Shown in pieces: positions 46,723-53,821 of a DNA stretch of 64,000 nucleotides. The translations under genes and the position numbers were made by a program. Source of the DNA: Cylindrospermum sp. NIES-4074 (GTDB lineage Bacteria > Cyanobacteriota > Cyanobacteriia > Cyanobacteriales > Nostocaceae); the NCBI GenBank assembly GCA_003994795.1, contig AP018269.1:2297346-2361345 (forward strand), given 5' to 3'. How positions within the stretch are numbered: position 1 is the first letter of the stretch; each line of letters begins with the position of its first letter. The notes beneath the pieces are model-generated. The model was given only the letters and a program-made list of their open reading frames with translations. It was not told the DNA's origin and did not search any database.

Positions 46723-46954
46723 AAGATCCCCCCGCCTGCGGCGACCCCCTTGGAAAGGGGGTAAATGAGGAAAATAGACCCCCTTTCTAAGAGGATGTTT
46801 TAAAAGCCATTGGTGATGTATCAAAAATCTTTAGATCCCCCTAAATCCCCCTTTTTAAGGGGGACTTTGACTCCAGTTACTTCCTTTTTAAGGGGGGATT
46901 TTGATACGACTTGATACTTTACAAACATCCTCTAAGGGGGGTTGGGGGGATCTT
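46723..46954. repeat. Palindromic element with AAGATCCCCCC ends, split by a MITE
   Basis: Perfect 11-bp inverted ends (AAGATCCCCCC at 46723-46733 and its complement at 46944-46954) enclose C- and G-rich stretches. The MITE at 46790-46932 sits inside. Removing it joins CCCCCTTTC to TA and AGGGGGG, restoring a compact palindrome of about 87 bp. Confidence 0.7.
46790..46932. mobile_element. MITE copy 2 (143 bp, TA target)
   Basis: The terminal inverted repeats are AGAGGATGTTTTAAAA and, in complement, GAGGATGTTTGTAAAG. TA flanks both sides (46788-46789 and 46933-46934). It lies inverted relative to the copy at 24379-24615: its GGTGATGTATCAA is the complement of the right end of copy 1. It is non-autonomous, with no coding sequence. 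Confidence 0.8.
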
Positions 46955-47033
46955 GTTTGAGAAATGAAAACGCTAACCGAATGGTATTGAAACCCAACAC
47001 AAGTAAAATCATCACAAGTTGTTAATAGATAAT

Positions 47034-49958
47034 ATGAATTTCAAGATTGCCGTAATTTTCTCTTTGGTACTCTTACCATTTTCTGCATTTGCTTTAGAAA
47101 ATCGCCCCTATTCCCTTTCTCAAGCAACAGTTAAATCAGACAATTGCAAGATAGAAGGAGATAACGGCGATGGCGGAGAGTATTCACAAACAAAACTACA
47201 AACTCTCGCTAATCAAATTACAGTTAGAGTCATTGGTGATAGTAACGGTGGTTCAGGAACTATTCTCGCTAAAAAAGGAAACACTTATTTAGTTGCCACC
47301 AACTCTCATGTTATACTAGGAGTTAAAAACGTCCGCGTCAAAACATTTGATGGTAATATATATACTGCCCAAATTATTCCTAATACTAACTTTGAAAAAC
47401 TAGATTTAGCTTTATTAGAATTTCAAAGTAATCAAAATTATTGTTTACCTAAAGAAATTGCTGATTTCACTCCCACAACAGATAAACCAGTGCTTGCGGT
47501 TGGATATTCTAGCGCCAAAGGTGAGATAGTATTTCGCACAGGAAAAGTACAACAAATTTCTGAGCAAAGCCTGAAGGAGGGATATCAAATTGGCTACACC
47601 AGCGACATCGAACAGGGAATGAGTGGCGGTGCAATTATTAATATTAAGGGTACTCTTATTGGTATTAATGGCAAAAGTGCCTATCCTATATTAAATTCAG
47701 GTTATGTTTATGCAGACGGTAAACGCCCAACGGATGCAGAAATTCAAGAAATGCGAAAACTGAGTTGGGGAATACCTGTCACGACTCTTTTAGAACAGGT
47801 GAAACCAGAAATTATTACAGCTTATTCTCTACCTCTACCAAAAAGCCCCCAGCAAATACCAACATTACAGTTAACAGGGTGGTTAGGGGAATTAGAAGAA
47901 AAAGCTAAACAAATTACAGTCAGAATTGATAGCAGTCATGGTGGAAATGGTTCCGGGGTAATTATCGCTAAACAAGGGGATATTTACACAGTTTTAACTG
48001 TTGCTCATGCTGTCTGTGGAAAAGAAGAGGCAACACAAGTCTGTGGTAAAAGTAATTATCAAATACTCGCTTATGATGGTAAAGAATATGCTGTAGAACC
48101 AAGCAGTATTAAAGTAGAGGAAGGGGTAGATTTAGCTGTAGTTAAGTTTCGCTCTCAAGAAAATTATCAAGTTGCAACTCTGGCAAGTTATAGTCCCAGA
48201 GATGATGAATATATTTTTACTGCGGGGTATCCAGAACTAGGAAATAATTCACCTTGGCGGTTTACAACAGGGAAGATTTTTAGTAAAGAACAGGGATTAT
48301 TAACAACTAGCCAATCAGATTTTCAAAGCAATATTTCTGGCAGCTTACAAAGTGCAATATCCTTAACAGGGGGATATGAGTTAGTTTATAAGAGTATCAC
48401 ATTCGGCGGCATGAGTGGGGGGCCTGTTTTAGATTCTCAGGGGCGGGTTATTGGTATTCATGGACGCGCTGAGGGAGAAGCAGCCATTGGTGAAGATAAA
48501 GTCCAGATAGGTAATAGTTTAGGCATTCCTATAAGTACCTTTGTGGGAATAGCAACCCGACTGGGTACACAAAAACCAAACATAGAAAACACCCCAGCAC
48601 CGCAACTAAATAAACAAAATATCGAGTCTATTAAAAAAGCGATATTATCAGCAGATGTCTCTAAAAGCAATGCTACCGCTAGTCAATGGTTAGAAAGAGG
48701 AAATCAACTATGGAGGTTAAATCGTTATGAAGAAGCAGTCCAAGCTTTTGATACTGCAATAAAGCTGAAACCATCTTTTATTTACTTAGCTTATTATGGC
48801 AAGGGTTTGGCATTAAGTGGGCAAAAAAAATATCAAGATTCTGTAGCAGCATTCGAGCAAGCAGTGAAATATAAGCCTGATTTTGTTGCTGCTTGGCTTC
48901 AGAAAAGTCTTATTTATAGAAAATTGAAACAACTTGATCAAGCATTAGTAGCAATAAATAAAGCGATTCAACTCCAGCCTAAAAACCCAAATTTGTATAA
49001 CGCGAAGTTGGTAGTATTAAATAAGTTAAAAAAGTATGCAGAAGCAGAGACAGCTATAAATGAGGCGATTAAACTTAGTCCCCGTGCATCGTTTTACAAC
49101 AATCGCGCGAATCTTTACAAATATATGAAAAAATGGGACTTAGCCGTGGCTGATTACATCAAGGCTATCGAAATAAATCCTGAATATGCGCTGGCTTACA
49201 CAAATCGCGGGAATCTTTACCAAAAACAGAAAAAATGGGATTTAGCACTGGCTGATTACATCAAGGCTATCGAAATTGATCCTGAAGATGCTAGGGCTTA
49301 CGACAGTCGCGGGAATTTTTACCAAAAACAGAAAAAATGGGATTTAGCACTGGCTGATTACAACAAGGCTATCGAAATAAATCCTCAATATGCTAAGGCT
49401 TACGTCGGTCGAGGAAGTCTTTATCTTCTCCAGGAAAAATGGGATTTAGCGCTGGCTGATTCAAGCAAGGCTATCGAAATTGATCCTGAAGATGCTACGG
49501 CTTACAACATTCGCGGGAATTTTTACCAAAAACAGAAAAAATGGGATTTAGCACTGGCTGATTACAACAAGGCTATCGAAATTGATCCTGAAGATGCTAC
49601 GGCTTACAACTTTCGTGGGAATTTTTACCAAAAACAGAAAAAATGGGATTTAGCACTGGCTGATTACACCAAGGCTATCGAAATTAATCCTGAAGATGCT
49701 ACGGCTTACAACTTTCGCGGGAATTTTTACCAAAAACAGAAAAAATGGGATTTAGCACTGGCTGATTACAACAAGGCTATCGAAATTGATCCTGAAGATG
49801 CTACGGCTTACATCGGTCGAGGATGGTTTTATTATATCAGGGGAGATAAACAGAAAGCTATTCAAAACTTGCAACAAGCAGCGCAACTATTTCTAGCTCA
49901 AGGGGATACTGCTAATTATGAATTAATAAGTAATTTATTAAAAAATATAAGCAAATAA
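47034..49958 (+). CDS. Exported double-protease/TPR protein
   Basis: I place the start at the ATG at 47034, which begins a signal peptide (NFKIAVIFSLVLLPFSAFA); the frame is open to a TTG at 47019. The protein has 974 residues. Two trypsin-like domains follow in tandem. The first has SHVILG, LDLALLEF and GMSGGAI; the second has VAHAVCG, VDLAVVKF and GGMSGGPVLD. Both keep the His-Asp-Ser triad. From about residue 540 there are some eleven TPR units, the last seven almost identical (49110-49823). It is likely a periplasmic or surface protease with a protein-binding array. It follows the COP23 gene in the same direction, but MITE-bearing DNA of about 450 bp separates them. Confidence 0.88.
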   Translation: MNFKIAVIFSLVLLPFSAFALENRPYSLSQATVKSDNCKIEGDNGDGGEYSQTKLQTLANQITVRVIGDSNGGSGTILAKKGNTYLVATNSHVILGVKNVRVKTFDGNIYTAQIIPNTNFEKLDLALLEFQSNQNYCLPKEIADFTPTTDKPVLAVGYSSAKGEIVFRTGKVQQISEQSLKEGYQIGYTSDIEQGMSGGAIINIKGTLIGINGKSAYPILNSGYVYADGKRPTDAEIQEMRKLSWGIPVTTLLEQVKPEIITAYSLPLPKSPQQIPTLQLTGWLGELEEKAKQITVRIDSSHGGNGSGVIIAKQGDIYTVLTVAHAVCGKEEATQVCGKSNYQILAYDGKEYAVEPSSIKVEEGVDLAVVKFRSQENYQVATLASYSPRDDEYIFTAGYPELGNNSPWRFTTGKIFSKEQGLLTTSQSDFQSNISGSLQSAISLTGGYELVYKSITFGGMSGGPVLDSQGRVIGIHGRAEGEAAIGEDKVQIGNSLGIPISTFVGIATRLGTQKPNIENTPAPQLNKQNIESIKKAILSADVSKSNATASQWLERGNQLWRLNRYEEAVQAFDTAIKLKPSFIYLAYYGKGLALSGQKKYQDSVAAFEQAVKYKPDFVAAWLQKSLIYRKLKQLDQALVAINKAIQLQPKNPNLYNAKLVVLNKLKKYAEAETAINEAIKLSPRASFYNNRANLYKYMKKWDLAVADYIKAIEINPEYALAYTNRGNLYQKQKKWDLALADYIKAIEIDPEDARAYDSRGNFYQKQKKWDLALADYNKAIEINPQYAKAYVGRGSLYLLQEKWDLALADSSKAIEIDPEDATAYNIRGNFYQKQKKWDLALADYNKAIEIDPEDATAYNFRGNFYQKQKKWDLALADYTKAIEINPEDATAYNFRGNFYQKQKKWDLALADYNKAIEIDPEDATAYIGRGWFYYIRGDKQKAIQNLQQAAQLFLAQGDTANYELISNLLKNISK
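49110..49823 (+). repeat. Seven near-identical 102-bp TPR-coding repeats
   Basis: Seven consecutive 34-residue units of the type NFYQKQKKWDLALADYNKAI then EIDPEDATAYNFRG are nearly identical at DNA level, especially the last three. This indicates recent amplification and possible length variation between strains. Confidence 0.95.
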
Positions 49959-50160
49959 AACAGCCGTTTTCGTTGAATGAACTACGCACTATAAATGTAA
50001 TTAAATTAAAATAATGCTTGTAGTAAGGACTTTAGTCCTAAAAAGTTATTGACTTGAGCGATGAATCGCTCACTACAAACCAAGTTCTTATTTTACATTT
50101 AATTATCTCTAACTATTTATGATGTAGAGATGTTTCATAAAAATTCTCTACATTTTGTTG
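49959..50160. repeat. Intergenic cruciform repeat
   Basis: TTGTAGT at 50018-50024 and ACTACAA at 50072-50078 enclose two hairpins, AGGACTTTAGTCCT and GAGCGATGAATCGCTC. The structure is typical of Nostoc palindromic intergenic repeats and could also end transcription of the protease-TPR gene. Nothing else was seen here. Confidence 0.65.
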
Positions 50161-50276
50161 GAGATTTCGCTAAATGACTAGGAGAAAATGCAGCATTTTC
50201 TGTGATTATGACTGTAATTAATTCTGTGGGGGTGAAATCAAAAGCTGGGTTGTCATATTTGACTCGTGTGTGAGTT
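50161..50276 (-). pseudogene. Second remnant of the mtnA 3' end
   Basis: The stretch aligns at roughly 80 percent by eye to the mtnA 3' coding region at 50761-50880. On the minus strand it reads YDNPAFDFTPTELITVIITE then NAAFSPSHLAKS, against [20 protein letters not shown] then [11 protein letters not shown] in mtnA. There is no start or upstream catalytic region, so it is a fragment. It lies just downstream of the lipoprotein at 50283. Confidence 0.85.
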
Positions 50277-50282
50277 GGTATT

Positions 50283-50738
50283 CTAGTTTTTTGTTGGTGA
50301 TTTTTCACCCAAAATATCTATTTTAACAATCAGAGATTCTTTTTTGCTTTTACCGCAAGGTTCAGCACTTTCACAATCACTAACTGACTCTATGCCATAA
50401 GATAAACTCACTTTCTTATTTAAAAACTTTTCGGGTTCACAAACTTCAAATGACGCTCCTAGATTATGTTCAGTGCCCTTTTCATCTACTACGGTAGCGT
50501 AGCATTTGAGGTCACCATTTACTAATTCTTTGACTGTAGCAATTTTGGGTTGTGTTGTTGATTCTTCCTCAGCTTTTTTAGTTGGAGTATTTGTTACAGG
50601 TTTTGATGAGGTTTCGGTTTTAGTTTGTTCGACAGTATTTGCGGGAGTTTCCTTTGCTGTATCCGGTTGGGAATTAGCACAACTCACCAGCCAAATACAG
50701 CTAAAAGCTAAGGAGAATATGGGAATTAATTTTTTCAT
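50283..50738 (-). CDS. Small exported lipoprotein
   Basis: The 151-residue protein has a lipoprotein signal with lipobox LVSC (Cys20), a Thr/Lys/Glu-rich spacer and a C-terminal domain of about 80 residues with four cysteines ([29 protein letters not shown]). Its start overlaps the mtnA stop as ATGA, so the two are probably co-transcribed and translationally coupled. The leader and spacer ([10 protein letters not shown]) resemble those of the His-rich lipoprotein at 43189-44130, but the mature domains differ. Its function is unknown. Confidence 0.75.
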   Translation of the reverse strand: MKKLIPIFSLAFSCIWLVSCANSQPDTAKETPANTVEQTKTETSSKPVTNTPTKKAEEESTTQPKIATVKELVNGDLKCYATVVDEKGTEHNLGASFEVCEPEKFLNKKVSLSYGIESVSDCESAEPCGKSKKESLIVKIDILGEKSPTKN

Positions 50739-51802
50739 TGGGGGAATTTTACCTGGATTTTAGATTTTGCTAAATCACCTGGAGCAAATGCACCGTTTTC
50801 TGTAATGATGGCTGTAATCAAGTTTGCGGGAGTGACATCAAAAGCTGGGTTGTAAAATTCCGCTCCTGATGGTGTGAGAATGGTGTCTCCAATTTGGTAT
50901 ATTTCTGTTGGGTGACGTTCTTCAATGGGGATTTGGCTACCGTCGGTTAATTCAAAATCAATGGTAGAAAGGGGTGCAGCGACGAAGAAAGGAATATCAT
51001 GAGCTTTAGATGCGATCGCCAAACTATAAGTTCCTATTTTATTCGCAGTGTCGCCGTTAGCGGCAATTCTGTCAGCACCCACAACGACAGCATGAATCAA
51101 ACCCCGTTGCATACAATGGGCCGCCATGTTATCTGTAATCACTGTCACGGGAATTCCTTCTTGCACACATTCCCAAGCGGTGAGTTTTGCACCTTGTAGC
51201 CGGGGACGGGTTTCGTCAGCAAACACCCGTGTTAAACGCCCTTCACGCCAAGCGGAACGGACTACACCAAGGGCGGTACCATAACCCGCAGTTGCTAAGG
51301 CTCCAGCGTTGCAGTGAGTCAAAATGGTGAGCTTTTCTGGGGTTGTGGGTAATGCGGCTAAACCATGATCACCGATCGCCTGACAGGTTTGCAAATCTTC
51401 AGCATTGATGGCGTGAGCAGTTTGCAAAAGCTGGTGTTTAATGTCTTCTACTGTTCCCAGAGTTTCCTCAGCAGTTTTGAGCATTTTGCTAATAGCCCAA
51501 AATAAATTTACTGCTGTGGGACGGGTAGAACGTAACAACTGAGCGACTTTTGCTAATTTATCTAAAAATTGAGTGCGATCGCTTGTCTCAATTTCCCTCG
51601 CCCCCAAATATATACCATAGGCTGCCGCTACACCAATTGCCGGCGCACCTCTCACAATCATAGTTTTAATCGCCTCAGCCATATCTTCGCTGCGGCTGAT
51701 TTCCACAAAACTATACTCGTTGGGTAAACGGGTTTGGTCAATGAGTGACACCGAGTTATTGTGCCAAATAACGGGATAAACTTGATTTGGGGAAGTTGTC
51801 AT
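50735..51802 (-). CDS. mtnA: S-methyl-5-thioribose-1-phosphate isomerase
   Basis: The 355-residue protein belongs to the eIF-2B/MtnA family. Visible signatures are [52 protein letters not shown] and [20 protein letters not shown], with the catalytic Cys in HCNAG and Asp in GADRI. It converts methylthioribose-1-phosphate to methylthioribulose-1-phosphate in the methionine salvage pathway. No other salvage genes are adjacent. Its stop codon overlaps the start of the downstream lipoprotein gene, an odd pairing. Two decayed copies of its 3' end lie nearby. Confidence 0.96.
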   Translation of the reverse strand: MTTSPNQVYPVIWHNNSVSLIDQTRLPNEYSFVEISRSEDMAEAIKTMIVRGAPAIGVAAAYGIYLGAREIETSDRTQFLDKLAKVAQLLRSTRPTAVNLFWAISKMLKTAEETLGTVEDIKHQLLQTAHAINAEDLQTCQAIGDHGLAALPTTPEKLTILTHCNAGALATAGYGTALGVVRSAWREGRLTRVFADETRPRLQGAKLTAWECVQEGIPVTVITDNMAAHCMQRGLIHAVVVGADRIAANGDTANKIGTYSLAIASKAHDIPFFVAAPLSTIDFELTDGSQIPIEERHPTEIYQIGDTILTPSGAEFYNPAFDVTPANLITAIITENGAFAPGDLAKSKIQVKFPQ

Positions 51803-52043
51803 AATAACTTTAGATTTTAGATGAGAAATCCTCTAGGAAATCATACAACTCATTGGCTGATATGTAGCAACCTTAAATTAACACCGTCAGAATCAGGATT
51901 TGTAGGATTAAAGGATAAACAGGATGAGGAAATACACACAAAATCCTTAAATTCAGCACATCCTCAAATCAGGGCCATTTCGTTCTCGACATAACCCAAC
52001 CAGAACTAAAGTAGCCTACGATAACGCTACGCAAACAGGGCTA

Positions 52044-52223
52044 ATTAATTCCCTCTTCTGATCAGCCAACTCCATTCAGGTGGACTAAAACTCTTTCCCA
52101 GTCGTCTTGAGACGACTTTAGATATTAGCCTCAGAATTCATTCTGAGGCGGTTTCGGGACGAGTGCAAGATAACCGTGAAAACTAATATCTTGCACCATT
52201 CTCAATTATCTCCCTAACCCACC
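52044..52223. repeat. Approx. 170-bp repeat, copy 1 (left of the IS)
   Basis: The unit begins AATTAATTCCCTCTTCTGAT and contains the hairpins GTCGTCTTGAGACGAC and GCCTCAGAATTCATTCTGAG plus GC. It ends CTAACCCACC. It recurs at 53433 and, in part, at 53619. The IS630 element sits exactly between copies 1 and 2. Confidence 0.85.
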
Positions 52224-52233
52224 TAAACCACGT

Positions 52234-53166
52234 CTACGTTGAGAACCGTAGTTTTTCCTCGTCAGAGTCAAGGTGATTTTTCACCCACAAGCGATCGCCA
52301 ATTTCGAGAGGGATGGAATTAATGTTTTGCTCAAATAAATGAACACGTTCAATCAGTTCAGTGGGAGATTGATAGCATGTGTGATAAGTGACATCTTCGC
52401 GCAACCACTGCCACAGATGTTCAACAGGCATAAAGTCAGGACTGTAACTGGGTAAGGGTTGCAGATTTATCTGTAACATCTCTAGTGCTTGTTTTACAGA
52501 TTGTGCCCGATGATAGGGCGCACCATCCCAAATTAGAGTTATCTGGTGGTCAGGCAACTCAGTTCTAAGCTGTTTTAATACATCAATAGTATTGAATTGG
52601 TCAGCCTTTAGATAAGGGAAAATTTTGACTTTGGCATAATTGTAAACATAGACTCCATAGAAGGAAACCTTGGCTCTTCCAGGGGAGTTGGAACTAACCC
52701 AAAAACGCTCACCTTTAATTGACCAACCATAGCCCTCATCAGTATCCAGATGAATATGTGCCTCGTCGATATAAATCAGTAAATGCCCATTATGAAGAGC
52801 ATCATCGAGTAAACCCTTGAGTTTTTCAAGAAATTCAGTGCGGTTTTTGCTGTTGGCTTTGTTTAAAAGTTTACGAGCTTTTTTCCATGAAAATCCTAAA
52901 TTTTTGAGAGTCTTACGTACTGACTCACGACAACACTTGAAATTGAATTGTTTGTCAATCCAAGCCACTAAACGCTTCAATGTCCAACGAGGTAAGAATT
53001 CTAGATTCTGCTGCTTTTCCTGAGGCGGTGTTGTTGCCAGGGACAAGGCTTTGCGAATCTCCGAACCAACTGCTTTCTCTATCTCTGGGGAAAAAAGGGG
53101 GGATGACCACCTGTATGCTGATACCGCAGTGCTTCCATACCTGAAAGATTGTAACGATGTACCCAC
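52234..53166 (-). CDS. IS630 transposase, catalytic part (second frame)
   Basis: This frame holds the DDE domain of an IS630/Tc1-mariner transposase: first Asp in YIDEAHIHLD, second in LIWDGAPYHRA, and Glu in YSPDFMPVEHLWQWL. A second HTH-like part (CRESVRKTLKNLGFSWKKA) precedes them. The ATG at 53166 lies in the overlap with the first frame and is probably not used. Translation is expected to enter from the first frame by a -1 shift in the C6-T6-C4 run at 53087-53102. All three catalytic residues are intact, so the element may be active. Confidence 0.9.
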   Translation of the reverse strand: MGTSLQSFRYGSTAVSAYRWSSPLFSPEIEKAVGSEIRKALSLATTPPQEKQQNLEFLPRWTLKRLVAWIDKQFNFKCCRESVRKTLKNLGFSWKKARKLLNKANSKNRTEFLEKLKGLLDDALHNGHLLIYIDEAHIHLDTDEGYGWSIKGERFWVSSNSPGRAKVSFYGVYVYNYAKVKIFPYLKADQFNTIDVLKQLRTELPDHQITLIWDGAPYHRAQSVKQALEMLQINLQPLPSYSPDFMPVEHLWQWLREDVTYHTCYQSPTELIERVHLFEQNINSIPLEIGDRLWVKNHLDSDEEKLRFST

Positions 53167-53366
53167 TCCATTATTGTCTGAGGGTTGCGCCCTGTTTCTT
53201 TACCTACCTGTGTTGCATTCTTTCCATTACATATCTCATACAGGGCCATGAAACGCTCGCGGCTACGTGCATGATCTGCTTTTAATGCTTCTTCTCTCAA
53301 GATTGCAGCATTTTGGTTCCAGCGAGCGCAGTCGATTTTGAGCATCCCTGTTTCCTTCTTTGTCAC
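53079..53366 (-). CDS. IS630 transposase, N-terminal HTH part (first frame)
   Basis: The 95-residue frame contains the HTH domain that binds the element ends (YEICNGKNATQVGKETGRNP then QTIMEWVHRYN). It runs through GMEALRYQHTGGHPP into a homopolymer tract and stops shortly after. A -1 shift there joins it to the DDE frame and gives a normal IS630 transposase of about 370 residues. ATGs at 53366 and 53345 are alternative starts. Confidence 0.85.
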   Translation of the reverse strand: MTKKETGMLKIDCARWNQNAAILREEALKADHARSRERFMALYEICNGKNATQVGKETGRNPQTIMEWVHRYNLSGMEALRYQHTGGHPPFFPQR

Positions 53367-53430
53367 ACCTACTTCTTCAGAGTAATATATCTTCTGGTGA
53401 AACTCCAGTTCTCAAGATGGATGAGGTTTA

Positions 53431-53780
53431 CAAATTAATTCCCTCTTCTGATCAGCCAACTCCATTCAGGTGGACTAAAACTCTTTCCCAGTCGTCTTGA
53501 GACGACTTTAGATATTAGCCTCAGAATTCATTCTGAGGCGGTTTCGGGACGAGTGCAAAATAACCGTGAAAACTGATACCTTGCACCATTCTCAATTAGC
53601 CCCCTAACCCGCCTACAAATTAATTCCCCCTTCTGATCAGCCAACTCCACTCAGGTGGACTAAAACTCTTTCCCAGTCGTCTTGAGACGACTTTAGCTAT
53701 GAGCCTCAGAATTCATTCTGAGGCGGTTTTGGGACGACTTTAGCTATGAGACTCAGAATTCATTCTGAGACGAACTAAAT
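53431..53780. repeat. Repeat array, copies 2 and 3
   Basis: Copy 2 (about 53433-53611) is almost identical to copy 1. Copy 3 (about 53619-53780) keeps the first 110 bp and then repeats the GGGACGACTTTAGCTATGAG and CTCAGAATTCATTCTGAG hairpin segment once more. There is no coding sequence. The hairpins GTCGTCTTGAGACGAC and CCTCAGAATTCATTCTGAGG dominate. Confidence 0.85.
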
Positions 53781-53821
53781 GAGAATAAAATAGCCTCAAC
53801 TCCTCTAAATCCTGATTCTGG

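Larger units (their letters stand above)
52226..53428 (-). mobile_element. IS630-family insertion sequence
   Basis: The element is about 1.2 kb with imperfect inverted ends of about 33 bp (AAACCACGTCTACGTTGAGA at the left; AAACCTCATCCATCTTGAGA in complement at the right). TA lies at both borders (52224-52225 and 53429-53430). It encodes a two-frame transposase. The uninterrupted target can be seen in the next repeat unit (CCCGCCTACAAATT near 53610), which proves insertion at that TA. Confidence 0.9.

Noticed and set aside
52226-53428. The IS630 element as the driver of the two MITEs
   Set aside because: Both use TA targets, but the MITE ends (AGAGGATGTTT) do not match the IS ends (AAACC), so they are not its derivatives.
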